From Isochrysis galbana (taxonomy: Eukaryota; Haptophyta; Isochrysidales; Isochrysidaceae), in contig CM030938.1 of assembly GCA_018136815.1 (NCBI GenBank), forward strand, positions 1,710,202 through 1,774,201: a stretch of DNA of 64,000 nt. The letters are read 5' to 3'. Shown piece by piece: positions 11,669 to 23,879 of this stretch. The first letter of the stretch is position 1, and each line of letters opens with the position of its first letter. The position numbers and the translations under genes were made by a program. Under the pieces are notes generated by a model. That model did not search any database. It saw nothing but the letters and a program-made list of their open reading frames with translations, and was not told where the DNA came from.

Positions 11669-14600
11669 GCGCGCCGCACATTATGGTGAGATTGATGTGC
11701 GTCATCCTTCTCCAGTCTGCGATCGCTGTGCCCCCCCTCCCTCCCCCGTGCTAATGACGCACGGACTGTGAACTGCCTCCGACCCCCCGTCATCGGCGCT
11801 ACCTCTCCGCTCGGTAGCGCCCGGCCCGGCCCTTTCTGCTCCTCTAAGCCTAAAAGTCGAAAGATGGGCAAAAAGCGTACCAACGTTGTGATGTCACGGC
11901 ATCCCGCGAGGGTGCTGCCATCGCGCCTAGATCCCGCAGAAGAGCGTGTGTTACTGTGCAGCTCATGTGTCATATGTGAATATTATTCTGGCGGGTGGCA
12001 TGTCGTCATGTCATCCATGCCCCCTCCCCGATATTTTGTCCAGCCATTGGTGCGCTAGTGCAAGCAGAGTATGGGTGGTAGGTGAAGCAGCCCGTGCGCT
12101 GTTGAGTGTAGCCCGTAAGCCTAAGCATGCACGCATGTGTTTGTTTGGCAATAGCATGTATACATGGTGTAATAGCACTTTTTCATTTGCAGCTCAAAGA
12201 AATCGGCCAGCACATGTAGGCTATGGGCGAGCCAGCGCTAGCGCTAGAGCGAGCGCTCGGCAAGCGCGGGGGCTTCGCTCTTCTTTCTTTCGGTGCACGC
12301 CTTGCTTCTTGCTTGAGTCCTGGTGGCGACATCACTTATCCTAGGTTGATACTGTCAGAGCAAGGCTGATCTTACTCTTGGAGATTGCTTGCGAGGGCGC
12401 GCCGGCAGCTAGCGCTAGCGCGGAACGCGGTTCTTGCGGGGAGCTCATGGAGCTTTCCTCGGGACCCATGTTGGAAGTGACTACAGGCATTGCGAACGAC
12501 TCACGGAGGGCGCGAAAGTGCGAAAGGAGGTGTCGCGGTTAGGGGGAGAGCCGCCCTTGGGTTTCCCCAAGGGAGCCTCTCTCCCTTGGTTTCCCCCCTT
12601 TGTGAGTTTTGTTTTCGCTTCGTCCGCGTCCCCTCCGTCCGTATCGGGATCCCCCGATCCTGCCCCCCCCCCCTTCTTTCCTCTATCTCTTCCCAAGTGT
12701 GTTAGGTCGGGGTTGATCATTCTCGATCCAAATCCCTTATTTTCTCATGTGTGCGCGCCCTTTGCCCTTTGTTTCCTTGTTTGCGCTCTCCCAGTCTCCC
12801 GTGTGTTTCCCGCTCTTTCTCTTTCCCTTCGTCCTAGAGTTCCAAAGACCAAAGAGTCGCCCCCACCCATGGCCGCACTTCCAGCTTCCAGGGGCTCTGG
12901 GATGATGCGAGTAAGCGAGAATGAGGCAGTCAGGCGAGGACATTGATTGATAGATGGAACAAGCGAGGGAGATGGGCAGAGCGTGAGACAGATCAAACTT
13001 GTGCGCGAGAAAGGCAGAAGGATAGAAATAGGAAGGAGAGGGGAGCGAGGGAGCGAGGGGCAGAGAAAGGAGACAAGAGGAGGCGGGGCGGGCGCGGGGG
13101 GCGGGGAAGGGGTCAACCTGTTGCATGTGAGCCTCTTTACCGACACGACAACCCATACCTGCCGATACGACAGGAAGGAAGAGGAACACGCCTACGACGG
13201 TGAACATATGGAAATCATCCGCGTGCAACCTTTGCCCTTGGTCACATCTGTGACGAATTGTGATGGCCCATAGGGCCTGAGGGCAATGAATGAGGCAGGC
13301 CAGAGCATCGGCGGCAGGTGTTCTCTCTATGTTTTCGTCGGCTCCTCGGATTTTCACGTGCATCATAGGGCTGGTAGCAATCTAGAAATGTAATTCAAAG
13401 CTAGCCTGCAGCGTGCTCTGCGACGGCGCGACGCGCGCGGCCGATTAGTACTGTGGAATTGATAGCTTTTTGTTTGATGTCCAAAGAGAGAATGGAGAAT
13501 TTTTTTCCGCACGAAGAGCTCGAAAATTGGGCAGAAGGGCAAGTTTCGAGCTCTAGACCGCCCGTTCTTTTGGCTACTTACTAGTAGATTCAATAATAAA
13601 AAAATCTTCTTAAAAATCCCCGCTACGTGTGCGGCGTGAGGCAGTGTGCTAGTGTACCTCCCTACTACCCAACCTTAACCCCTAACAACCCGGGCGTCGT
13701 GGCGGCGGGGGGCTGGGAGGTGGGAGCGGTCGGCGCGCGCTCCATCGCTAGAACTATAACAATAGTTTTGGCTACTAGTAGATTCAATATGTAATCTAGC
13801 CAAGCACCGGCCTGAAAGCTTCAGGCGTGATGGTTGCGATCGATTTCTATGGGCAATCGTGTCGTGAATCACGATTGGACACCGGCTGCTTCGCGCTCAT
13901 CTCGAGCCAACTTTTGGAATTTTTGTACACACGGATGGCCTCCAAGGCCATTCACGTTCGGAGACACACAAGTCGTGCCCGCCAAGCACGGGCCAGTCAA
14001 TAGTTTGCCCGTTTCTATAGCACAACATCCCAACATGGAACATGGAGCACAAAAAGTAGTTTTGTTTTCGCATTGACAATGCATTGACGTGCTGAATTCA
14101 CGGACAGCCTCGTGTTTTCGAGCGTCTCACGTTCGATTTCGAGAGACAACCCCTCCTTTTCTCTCGATGATTCGACAGTCTCATATGGTAAGACTGGTTG
14201 ACTACCGAAACATTGGCATTTGGGCATGCTGATGGTCATGTATTGTGCTCATATGTGTCTTGGACTGGTGAAATGAAGACTAAAATAAGAATTACTAAGG
14301 TTATAATTTGACAAAACTATAATCAATTTGATCTTTTTCTCCTGCGGCGGCGCGCGATGGCGGCCGCAGCGATGGTCGCTGGCCTCGCCAATGGCCTCGC
14401 AAGCGGCCTGTGGCCGCTCTGGCGAGGGCGAGGGTCTGCGCGGCAAGGATGCCAGCAGGCACCCCCTCCCACCATGCTGAGGAGGTGCCGCGCGTGATGG
14501 GGCAGCCCATCATGCGCAGCACCGTCATTTTGACGCCTCGCGGCCAGCCGCGCACTGCATGCGCGCGAGGGGCTGGCAGCAGATGCCAGCAGGGGCGAGG

Positions 14601-15418
14601 TGGAGGGCGCAACCGACGCGGTGCGCCCGCGCAGGGTTTTGTACTGCCTGCCCGGGGGTAACGTGCCCGGGGAACGCAGGCGCGCGTCACACAGCGCGAC
14701 CTGTGGTGCGCACTTTTGTGGTCGACGTCGATTTCGCACGAGCGCGAAAACGTTTTTGGGTCTGTGTGTTGAATGGCGTCGAAAATGTGCATATTTCTCA
14801 TTAGATTCTGCCTAATATACCCATTTCCAGTAGCATATCCTAAGATCTCGTGATAAAACCTCAATCTTGACTTAGTGAATTTTCACCCTTAGAAGTTAGA
14901 AGCCCTGTTTGCGGCGTGCCACAGTACGCAGTGATAGTGATAGTACTACATGGGCTAGCGGCTGTGCGGCGCGCCTAGCGTGTTAGTGTAGCGCCTCAGC
15001 GGGGCACCGTACAGAATAGCTTGACATTACATTGCTAAGATCCGTAACAATTGGGCACATGTCCCATCATCTGCCTGCTTTGCGCTGCTAGCGGGTGTGC
15101 CGGGGCCGTTGCGATGGATCCGGATTGCTTTGGACTGGGATCCGTTCGTTGCCCTTCGCGTCGCGCGGCGGGATCACAGCTTACATGCACACACACATGC
15201 AAGAGAATCGGGTTCGGGTGCACATGCAAGTTGCCTCTTACATGTGCATCACTCACGTATGACGACACATGGCATTGCCTGGCATCATGTGACTTTCCCG
15301 CGCATGTCTTGCAGAGAAGCCAATGAATGCATGGCTTATATGGCTCCGAATTGCAAATTGATGCTAAGGAGGGCCCGGGGTCCGCGATGCCGAAAAGCGC
15401 AAGGCGGCTCGGGACGGC
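11669..15418. other. Long intergenic region with repeats, no gene recognised
   Basis: Frames at 12434-12946 and 12737-13366 are low-complexity and antisense to each other. GCTAGCGC palindromes occur near 12237-12250 and 12410-12420. A near-20-bp direct repeat (TTTGGCTACT...AGTAGATTCAATA) occurs at about 13569 and 13770. About 13680-13790 (-) is a diverged copy of the dispersed repeat also found at 30.35 and 51.7 kb. AT content rises at 13.8-14.3 kb without a recognisable gene. Confidence 0.5.
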
Positions 15419-17432
15419 TCAAGCCGCCGCCATTTTGTCCAGTTCGACCTTCAGAGCTGCCTTGACCTCAGCTGCCTCCTCTGCGGAGCCAAGAGCATTG
15501 AGGTCTGTACCCTCAAGACGTGTGAGCGCAGCGGCCATCATACGCTGAGCTGCGCGCCGCTGGCCGATGATCGAGGGATCCGGCAACACGAGGGTGAAGC
15601 GGTGCGGCGTGCGCACGTAATCGAGGGTTTGTGCTCGGCCCTCCATTAGCACCTATGGTATCACAGGGCGATGGCCATGTGGGCGGAACAAAGCGGGAGG
15701 ATGCGTGCGTGCATGCTTTGCGTGGCTTCGCTCACGCCCGTCATTCGCATGTGGAAGATGCTTGGCGTGCCGAGCGCCCACATTGAAGCCATCCTGACGC
15801 ATTTGCTCGGCAGCCGTCGCAGCAAACTTAATGACCTCGCCCTGCGACATCTTTGCAATTGTGGGAATATTCTTTCCCACGCGCGGCTCCTTCAGCGTTG
15901 TGTTGGCGACCTGCAAAGGCAAGGCAAGAGCGCACGATTCAATCTTAGTGAGCGGCGAGTCGGTGCGAGCTGGGCGCAGGACAAATGTAAGCTGGTACGC
16001 GCTGAGCATCCGGCTTTACCTGCGAAACCAGCAGGTCGAGACCGAGCCCATTGATGCGCGTGTCGAACTTGCCATCAAACTTGTCAAAGGAAAGGCTGTT
16101 GACGAGCGAGGCAAGCACCTGTAGAAGGTCAGCTCGTGGGGGCAAAGTGAGATAATTGGGTACAACACGTGGAGAAGGACGCTTCTTGCTAGGGTTCGCG
16201 GCTACGAGTGGTAAGCGCAGCGATAGGGCGTGCGGTCACCTCGTCGGTGATGGCCTCCGACGAAAAGGTGATACCCTTCTGCTCACAATAGGTTACCGCG
16301 AGAAGGGTAAGCGAGCGAAAGATGTTGCCGTTGGACCAACACACGCACTTGGGCAGCAATTTCTGAGGCGGAAAGCGAGGTTGTGCGCATCATTCCACGG
16401 GCCGGGGCGGCAATGGCGAGCGCAACGACATGCGCGCTCACGAGCCGCATGTGCGCTCACCTCGAGCTTGGCGACAGTAGTCCCCTTTCCCGTTCCTGAG
16501 AGACCCTGCAGCACGAGGACGCAGCCAGACGCGGGCGCTGTGCCTAACTTGGCAATGATCTCCCCCGCGACCGCGTCGGCGGACTTGCCCGACACGTTGA
16601 TATCAGTCACTGGCTCGACCGGTGGCGAGGCGTCTAGCGTGCCACGTGCAACCGCCTCGCGAATCCCGGCCTGAGCAGGCGCGGACAACAAGCCGATACG
16701 AGTTCAAGAGAGGAAGCATGCGCAGAGCGCTAGCATGAGAAGGGGGGCAAGCACAAACTATCAAAGCCGGGTAAAGTGGGAGCGCATGCTTATGTGCGCA
16801 CCGCAAGCTTCTCTCCGTCCTCGTCGTCACGCGCGATGATCTGCTCCATCTCTTTCTTAGAGAAGGAGGCAAAGGTTGGGTCAGAGGCGAAGGCTGTGAT
16901 GATTGCCTGGAAAGGGGCAGCGAACGAGGAGGGCTGCTGAGTGAGCGCTCTGACGGCTCTGCCCCACCTATTCTTGATTCTTCACAGCGCAGGCCGAAAT
17001 TGCCCTCCTCTCTTCACCCGCGTCCTCACACTCAGACACCCTAGAAAAGCGTCCTCCGCCTTCCGCACTCCTCCCAGAATCTCGCTCAGGCTCCACCAAG
17101 TACGTCCCACTCTAGTTTGCGGTGCCATCGCCGGACAGTCTCCTCTCCAATCGTCTAATCGCCTCTTTAGGCGAGGCAATCCGATATTGGCACTCTCCCT
17201 CTGTTCGGCACCCTCTCCCCTGCCCTCTCCTACCCCCCCCCCCCCCCCCCGCCCCCTTTCCCTCAACTTCCCCTTCATCTCTTCTCACGTTGGAAGTCGA
17301 GTCATCGGCCGCCCGAAGCAGCGCCAGCGAGAGGGTGGGCGCGGCGCCGCCAACGCGCGGCGCGTCGAGCAGCGAGAGTGCCTGCCCCACCAGCGAGCGC
17401 ACAGACTTGTCGATCGACACGCAAATCGACAT
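15419..17432 (-). CDS. Cytidylate-kinase-like P-loop protein (7 exons)
   Basis: Model: 17432..17289, 16906..16802, 16670..16461, 16362..16240, 16118..16020, 15910..15782, 15652..15419, 347 aa. All six introns are phase 0 with GT-AG borders. The N-terminal 85 residues hold a short helical region with DPTFASFSKKEMEQI. Then comes a conserved stretch ending VLVLQGLSGTGKGTTVAKLE. GLSGTGKGT is a Walker A P-loop of the (d)CMP/nucleoside-monophosphate kinase type. The core continues CWSNGNIFRSLTLLAVTYCE, DTRINGLGLDLLVSQVANTT, GKNIPTIAKMSQGEVIKF and LMEGRAQTLDYVRTPHRF. The last resembles the catalytic/LID segment of CMP kinase, followed by an RRAAQRMMAAA helix. Expected reaction: transfer of phosphate from ATP to CMP or a related substrate. 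The divergent core and N-terminal extension leave substrate open. No clear targeting signal. The start follows a sense-strand CT/C tract. Confidence 0.85.
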
Positions 17433-17439
17433 GATGGGG

Positions 17440-17459
17440 CTGAGAGGGGGGGGGGGGGG

Positions 17460-17525
<66 letters not shown>

Positions 17526-17575
17526 GAGAGAAAGGGAGAAAGAGAGAAAGAGGAGGAGGAGAGGAGAAGAGCAGC
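17440..17575. repeat. Poly-G and (GA)n microsatellite
   Basis: A run of G, then about 27 GA units, then GAAA-type repeats. On the minus strand this is a CT/C tract ending just upstream of the ATG at 17432, so it is probably leader or promoter of the kinase-like gene. Confidence 0.8.
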
Positions 17576-18493
17576 CCGAGAGGGCTGATCAGAGAAAGAG
17601 TCTCGCCATCTTCTTTGAAGAATGATCATGAGGAATACTTTAGAGGAGAAAGGCCCCGGGGCAGTGAGGGGTAGGGAGAGAGTTGGACGGCGGGCAGCGG
17701 AGTCTAAAAATAGATTCTGGCGGGCGCGCAAAATGGGCGAGATGATATGTCTGGAGTTTTGTATTAGAAGGGGCTCATAGTCCCCATGTGCCTCAGGCGC
17801 CGCTGCCGCACCCTCGACCAAAGTTGTGCATCCCATCGATCTCTGCCCACAGCCGCGGTCTCACCGACATTTCCCTTTGCATTCTCGAGCTACAGCCCCA
17901 TGCCCGTGGCAGAGTGCGAGCGCGGCCGCCGCCCAGGGAGCGGCCGTAAGAGCCCCCCCGATAGTTGCACCTACCACCTTAATTCGGTGTCCTCCGATCT
18001 CGTCCCCTCTTTGCGTCGGTAAGACCATGCTACACCTAGCCCTCGTCTCGCTACTCGGCATGGGCCTGCCCACGGCTGTCCCACGCGCTCTACTCGAACA
18101 TGGTACCCCCGCGAGTCGATCCGAACGCTCGCATCGCTCGTCGCTCGATCTCGACCGTCCTTGACTCCTTGATTGACCTCCACATGCCCGAATTACCCTT
18201 TGGGCTTCTCTCTTCTCTCGACCACTCACCCCTCAAGTGTTTGGGCCTCCCCCATCCCTTTGGATGGGCTCGTCTCTCTTCTCTCGGGGCCTCTGCGGCC
18301 CGTCTCGACCCGCCCCCTCGCCGGCCCCGCGCCGTTCTCGCCACTCGCGCCGACCTTTGGGACACCCTCTACCTTGTTTGAAGGGAAGACAACCTTTGAG
18401 GATATAGCAACTGCACCTAGGTTAAGGTCGATGACGAGTAGGTTGATACTTTGTATGAACTCCTGCTCCTGCTCGAGCTGCAGGGCTATATCG

Positions 18494-19525
18494 TCAAGCG
18501 TCGAATTTTGGGGGGAATTCTTTGATTGAGATTATAATGCTAATTAGTAGGTCGAAGGAAGACGTGTAGTTGGTAACCGTGAAGCCTCCTTGTGTTTGGG
18601 CGACCGTTAGGTTGGTGCTAGATATAAGTGGTGTGGACCGTATGACGTCCCCGGGTTGAAGGAGTTCAAGGAGTGCTAGTTTGGAGGATGTGGCCGTCTC
18701 ATCCACTTGACACAAAGACACAAAGACTCTCAAAAGTTCATTAGCATTAGGACTGACGCATTCATATCACTTCCTTCTATGCGGTCCATGAGGAAGATTT
18801 GTACTAGGGTGTCGTTCTTCTTCAGAGCGTCGTAGATCGGGTCGACAGGTTGTCCTTGGAGCGAGGACGCATCGAGGGCCATACGCGATCGGGCTCGTCG
18901 TGCGAAGTTGGCACTCGCAGCTTGACCGATGAGCGCCACAGCAAGAGGTGAGGCTGGAGGGCTTAAGGAGGCTGTGAGGTGTGAGGGTGTGGTGGAGGTG
19001 GAGGGTAAGGGGGTTTAAAAGGCGGATGAGATGGCGGGTGCGATGCAGGAGGTGGAGAAGGAGGAGGTGGAGAAGGAGGGGGAGGGGAGGGAGCGGGAGA
19101 CGAGGGAGGAGGTGGAGAAGAAGGATGTGGAGAAGGAGGAGGGTTGAAGGAGGGGGAGGCGAGGGAGGGGAAGGCCCTTCGGAAGCGCGAGCGAGGGAGG
19201 AGGGAGTGAAGGAGGGGGTGGCGGGGGAGGGGGTGGCGAGGGAGGAGGGAGCGAAGAGCCTCTTCGAAGAGCGAAGGAGGGGGTGGCCAGGGAGGGGGTG
19301 GCGAGTTAGGAGGGAGTGAAGGAGGGGGTGGCGAGGGAGGAGGGAGTGAAGGAGGAGGGAGTGAAGGAGGAAGGAGGGGCTGGGGCTGGCGAGGGAGGAG
19401 GGGGTAGCGAGAGAGGTGGAGGGGAGGTGGGTGGAGGCGACGAGGGAGGGGGTGGCGAGGGAGGGCCCGATACCGAAATATAAGGACCGAGGGTGGAAGT
19501 GGAAAGGCGAGTGAGTTAGGGGCAA
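18494..19525 (-). pseudogene. Possible decayed gene: Pro-rich region plus short secreted-protein-like pieces
   Basis: On the minus strand 19480..18963 is a long Pro/Ser-rich stretch of the PPSPPPP type, common in algal wall and surface proteins. It is followed in another frame by a piece with RMALDASSLQGQPVDPIYDA (18939..18730) and then by a piece with QTQGGFTVTNYTSSFDL (18733..18494). The ALDASS...DP motif recalls REJ/PKD-type extracellular modules. The pieces lie in different frames with stops between them and no convincing splice sites, so I treat this as a decayed gene or chance. The Pro-rich part is also a simple GGAGGG repeat on the plus strand. Confidence 0.25.
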
Positions 19526-19943
19526 AGGTGTCGGAGCCGGGTCCCCGGAGAGACCTAGTAGAAACGGTATACAACTTCAGGACTTTTTTGGCGTCCCTCG
19601 TTATGTGTTATGTGTCATGTGACTTATCTTCCCGGATCCTCAATACCAATATACTGAGTGTATGGGACTCCTGCCGGCAAGGCTGGCACAATACCAATAA
19701 CGATGGCAATACAATCACGCGATAGGATCACACAGTACCACCTCAGCCCATATGTGCAAACGCAAAGCCATTTCTGTACCGAAAAAGAGCGTGGCAGACG
19801 CTCAATGGGTTGAGAAGTGAGCACGATCGGTGCTAGGTAGTGCATCCAAGCAAACAGTCTCAGCTAGACTATGCAGCGAACACCGTAGGTGCTGCCAGTA
19901 CTGCCAGTCTCATGATCATGCAACGTAACCACTCGATTCTCTG

Positions 19944-20534
19944 CTAATCCGAGTCGGAGGAGGAGGAGGAGGAGTGGTGGCGATCTCGCGGTCGTTTTCT
20001 CTCGCGGTTCACTTCGGCATCCTCCTCGCCACCGCTGTCCTTGTCTTCGTCCCTCCGCCGCCTCCGCTTCTTGTGCTTTTCCTTCTTCTCCCGCTTCTCC
20101 TTCTTCCTCTCCCGCTTGCGCTCCTTCTTCTCCTTCTTGCGCTCCTTCTTTTCTCTCTTGCTGCTTTGACCGCCCTCCCTCGCCTCCTTCTCGCGCCGCT
20201 CGCGTTTCTTCTCGCGCTTCTCGCGCTTATTGGCGAACGGGTCGAAGACGGAGCTGTCGGAGCTGTCGGAGGAAATCTCCTCCATCAGCCGGTTCCGCTG
20301 CTTCTCGAGCGCGCGCCGGTATTCTGCCTCGTCGTCCGCAGCAGCCTTTGGCTCTGCAGCGCTCGCTCCGGCGGCTCCGTGTGCCGCCAGGCTCTTCTGG
20401 AGAATCTGTTGCATCTTGGCGGCGGCTTCAGCTCTGCGCGCGGCGGCTGCCTCACGCGCTGCCTTCTTCTGCAGCGCCGAGCGCACTGGGTCGTCGCGCC
20501 ACTCCTTGGAGAGGGCGTCCATCGAGTGCACCAT
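19944..20534 (-). CDS. Small Lys/Glu/Arg-rich protein, probably nuclear
   Basis: Single exon, 196 aa, first ATG 20534. Residues 1-90 are an Ala/Arg/Glu-rich helix (MVHSMDALSKEWRDDPVR, then MQQILQKSLAAHG). Then SSDSSDSSVFDPFANK leads into about 70 residues of KREKKERKK-type charged repeats, an RRRRRDEDKD patch and a terminal HHSSSSSSDSD tail. Mixed basic/acidic low complexity with Ser-rich acidic ends is common in spliceosome-associated and nucleolar proteins and gives strong nuclear-localisation potential. No enzymatic domain is present. It is divergently arranged with the ankyrin gene at 20999, sharing a 465-bp region with a CT/GA tract. Function not assigned. Confidence 0.65.
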   Translation of the reverse strand: MVHSMDALSKEWRDDPVRSALQKKAAREAAAARRAEAAAKMQQILQKSLAAHGAAGASAAEPKAAADDEAEYRRALEKQRNRLMEEISSDSSDSSVFDPFANKREKREKKRERREKEAREGGQSSKREKKERKKEKKERKRERKKEKREKKEKHKKRRRRRDEDKDSGGEEDAEVNRERKRPRDRHHSSSSSSDSD

Positions 20535-20704
20535 CGTGGCGGCAGCCTGCGCGCCGCTGCGCGCTCGCCGCGAGGGAAGAAGCGCTAGCTAGACCATTAG
20601 AGTAGAGATGAGCTAGATATATTTGAGGAACTCGACACGCGCGCAGAGTATTTTTAGCAATTATTATGCAAAAACCCTCTAATAATAACGGGGTTGTTTT
20701 TCTG

Positions 20705-20844
20705 TCCCAGTCTCTCTGCTCTCTCTCTCTCTCCCTCTTTGGCAGTCTCCCACGCTTCCTTCCTCTCGTCTCTCTCCTCCCGCTTTCTTCTCGCTGTGCC
20801 TGGCTGCATCCTCTCCTCCCGCCGATCTCCCTCTCTAGCTCACG

Positions 20845-20904
<60 letters not shown>

Positions 20905-20996
20905 TAGGTGAGAGAGAGAGAGAAAGAAGAGGGAGAGAGGTAGGGGGAGAGAGAGAGCAGAGAGAGAGAGGGGGGGGGGGGGGGGAGAGAAAGAGA
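20705..20996. repeat. CT tract then GA/G tract in a divergent promoter region
   Basis: CT-rich sequence (20710-20830), a (CG)n block, then (GA)n and a poly-G run. The last GA repeats end two bases before the ATG at 20999. It sits between the divergent genes starting at 20534 (-) and 20999 (+). Confidence 0.75.
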
Positions 20997-20998
20997 GA

Positions 20999-22796
20999 AT
21001 GTGTGGAGACGAGCCGGTGCGTGCGTGGATTGAAGCCTCTCGGAGCGGCGTCGTCGAGGCCATCGAGTCTGCGCTTCCCCCGCTTCTTCAGCTCGGTGAG
21101 AGTGCTGCGAGCGCAAGCGATGCCCACGGTCTCTCAGCGCTCCATCATGCTGCTCTCCGAGGGCACGAGAAGGCGTGCCGCTATCTGCTTGCTACAGTGG
21201 GTATGCCACCCGATGGACTTTCTGGAGGTGCAAGCAGTCCACTCCTCGCTAGGATTCAGCTGCCGCACGAGCGAGTCACGCTCTCGCGGTTCACAGCGCT
21301 TCACGTCGCGGCGCTTCAAGGAAATGTGAGGGCAGCGAGGGCCCTGCGCTCACCTGCTTGTATGGGGCCGTGCATGTGCCCGGGCTGAAGTCCATGCCAC
21401 CATCCGTCATGTGTGTGCCCTTCAAGTCGTGCACGTCAGAGCTCTGCCAACCGCCCTCTCACGTGCGTCCACGTCTATTGTACAGGCAACAATCGCTCGC
21501 ATGTTGCTTGCTCACCATGCGTCTCCCGCGAGTAGAGATCGTGCTGGCATCACCCCGCTTCATTGTGCAGCAGCTGCCGGCTCGGCCAGTGTGATTCACG
21601 AGCTGCTGCGTGCAGGATGCTGCGTCGACCCTCCAGCATGCCACGGTGGCTCTCGCGTCACTCCTCTCGATATAACTCGGAGCAATGCAGCAAGGGCATC
21701 TGGAAGGCAGCAGGTGCGGCGGGCGAGGGCGAGATTCTCCACTAAGGACACCGGCCTCATCTTATCGATGTTGGCAAACATGCCCACTGCTCGAATCATA
21801 TCTACACTGTTCGCTAGCCAACATAATCCATATTGCTCGAACCACATAGGCATCCGCAATGGAGGCCATGCGGCTGCTAGAGAGCGAGCGGATCACCGTG
21901 AGCTCATGGATGCGTGCCGCACGCAGAGGTGACACAGAGGCATTGCGCAACCTTGCCCCTCAAAATGCGCTGGTGCAATTGCCGCCACAACAATTGGGCG
22001 GCATCTCCATGAGCGCGCGTCAGAGACCAAACAGTCATCGCGCGCGCGTTCCGAACACTCCTTCAGCCACCTCTGCAATCTATGCGTCGCGAGGAAGGGT
22101 AGCCTCGATTGAGGCGCATACTAGCAGCGAGGCGCCCGCGCTGTTCGTGGCGGCGGAGCACGGCCATGCGGATGCGATTCGGCTGCTGCTGGCCATGGGG
22201 GCCAAAACGTGTTTCACACACCCACAGGTGCGATGAGAAAGCTCAACCACTACGAGAACTATTTTGCGCCCACCTATGCCGTGCCACCCTCCCCCCCCGC
22301 CCCGTCCCTTGGTGGTCCAACGAACCCCCGCCTTCAATCGCAGACGTTGCTGATCGTCAATCCAAGTGGCAGCACGCGCCGGCGCACCATTCGCTCCTCT
22401 GCTCTGCGCTGCCTCGGCGCCAAAATGCCTTTGCTGCACTCTCCGACACCATCGTCGATTGTCCGAGACCGTGTGGAATCCATCTTGTGCGAGTGTGCCT
22501 GCGCTCTACTTGAAGCTGGAGCTGATCCAATGACACTGCCCGATACCACAACCTGCGGCGAGGGCGAGACAATGCCCTTCTCACTGTTGCCACGGCTGAG
22601 TCCCTTCCCACGACTCCATGCTCTTTACCGCAAGTGGCGCAATAGACGGCGTTGGGTGGCCGCATGCCAAGTTGTGCTGCTTCTGCATGCGTGGCACCGT
22701 CGGGCTGCGGAGCGAGCGTATGCACCAGGAGGCGGGGGCTGGAGCTGTGCTAGGGACGACTTCGAGCGGCGAGTGAAGGTGCAGTGCATTCGATAG
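20999..22796 (+). CDS. Ankyrin-repeat protein (4 exons)
   Basis: Model: 20999..21325, 21486..21713, 21850..22227, 22344..22796, 461 aa, all introns phase 0. Ankyrin units: GLSALHHAALRGHEKACRYL, FTALHVAALQGN continuing across the first intron as ATIARMLLAHHASP, GITPLHCAAAAGSASVIHEL, a diverged unit in exon 3 (SSWMRAARRGDTEALRNL), APALFVAAEHGHADAIRLLL and a last partial CALLEAGADP. The C-terminal part has a basic and hydrophobic segment (RRWVAACQVVLLLHAWHRR). Ankyrin repeats are protein-interaction modules; no catalytic domain is visible. The last junction (22228-22343) is the least certain because two frames are open. Exon 1 may hide a further short intron around 21200-21270, where the repeat spacing is loose. 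Starts straight after a GA/G tract. Confidence 0.7.
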
Positions 22797-23005
22797 CACG
22801 CAATGACGGGGTAGGCTTCGGGGCTTCGGTCGGGTTCGTCGCGATCGGGGGGCTTCGGGGCCTAGGTTGGGCTTGTCGCATGTCACAACGCAGGCTGCCA
22901 CACGGCAGTTACTGGGTTGCGGGGGCCGTGCGGATGCTAAAACTGTTTCATCATGCTAGCAGAAGGCGCACCCTGATACACTTAGCACTTAGTAGTTTGA
23001 TGGTC
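22797..23005. other. Intergenic, short GCTTCGGGG-type repeats
   Basis: GGGGCTTCGG-like units recur at 22812-22865. No gene seen. Confidence 0.4.
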
Positions 23006-23216
23006 AACTAAGCTTAAACTTAGTTCATATGGGGGAGGCGCCTCGTGCCCTCGCCCTTAGGCTCCAATTTCCCTCCGGGGAGCCTGTCGGTTACGCCCTC
23101 AGACTCTGCCTTCTGGCATGAGCGCTGAGCAATCAACACCCAGACCCCCAGTGGGCGCGGGTCAGGTGGCGCACCCCCGGGCCCACATGGGCCAACACTC
23201 GTACTGACCTTCCCTC
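23006..23216 (+). repeat. Dispersed repeat family R1, copy A
   Basis: About 210 bp closely matching 32850-33084 in the same orientation. Shared blocks include AGGCGCCTCGTGCCCTC, CAGACTCTGCCTTCT, GAGCAATCAACACCC and GGGTCAGGTGGCGCAC. No coding capacity or terminal repeats recognised. Family unknown. Confidence 0.75.
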
Positions 23217-23254
23217 CTGGTCACCATGTAGTCAGGGGACTGTAGGGCCAGGCA

Positions 23255-23390
23255 AGAGTTGCCGGCAACTTTTCGAGCAACTTTGGGGTGTTTGAACGTG
23301 CGAGCAACTCCGAGCCATCTTTACCCCTAGAAGAGCAACGCCTCGAGCAACTTTGAGCAACTTACCGAGCAACTTTACCACTTTTCTTAC
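23255..23390 (+). repeat. Short irregular repeats of GAGCAACTTT
   Basis: The motif CGAGCAACTTT or a close variant appears about six times within 135 bp with irregular spacing. Not explained by any neighbouring gene. Confidence 0.6.
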
Positions 23391-23753
23391 ACTTTACCCG
23401 TTATTGCTCAGCTATCGTTAAAGAGCACCATCGGCCGGGGGCGGGGGCGGGAGGGATGGGGGCCGCGCGGGAACGCGAGGGGGGGGGGAAGAGCTCGGGG
23501 CGGGGGGCGGGCGGCGGGCGGCTGTGGGGCAAGTGTAGGCCCAGGTACTCAGTACCTAGCAAATTCCTAGCACATTAGTTCTCCCCCTTGGTATTTTGGC
23601 CCCATAAAGCTTTGGGGTCCTGAGTCAAGCATTGTACTCAGCCCACATGTACTGCCCAGGCCTGCAACCTAAGGATTGGGCGGAATTGAAGCAGGTTGCG
23701 TCGTACATGCACCACGTCTCAGGGCCTGTACGGACTGTCAATATTGGGCCGAT

Positions 23754-23879
23754 CTAGCCATAGATTGGGAAAAAGCTTTCGACCGAGTCAGCAGGGACTA
23801 TTACCACAAAGCAGCCGGGGCACTAGGTTTCGGCCCGGGATTTTCGAAATGGCTCCGGATTCTCACTAACACTAACACC
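23754..23879 (+). mobile_element. LINE reverse-transcriptase fragment
   Basis: A 42-codon piece reads LAIDWEKAFDRVSRDYYHKA and then GALGFGPGFSKWLRIL, the DxxKAFDxV...LxxFGFGxxFxxWI region of non-LTR (LINE) reverse transcriptases. The rest of ORF2 is absent, so this is a short, dead insertion remnant. The flanks (23216-23750 and 23880-24360) hold GC-rich low-complexity sequence and nothing else recognisable. Confidence 0.75.

Noticed and set aside
12434-13366. Overlapping 170-aa (+) and 209-aa (-) frames
   Set aside because: Antisense to each other, low-complexity, no domain or splice context.
14301-14864. 187-aa minus frame
   Set aside because: No recognisable motif; composition follows local GC, and overlapping frames on both strands are equally open.
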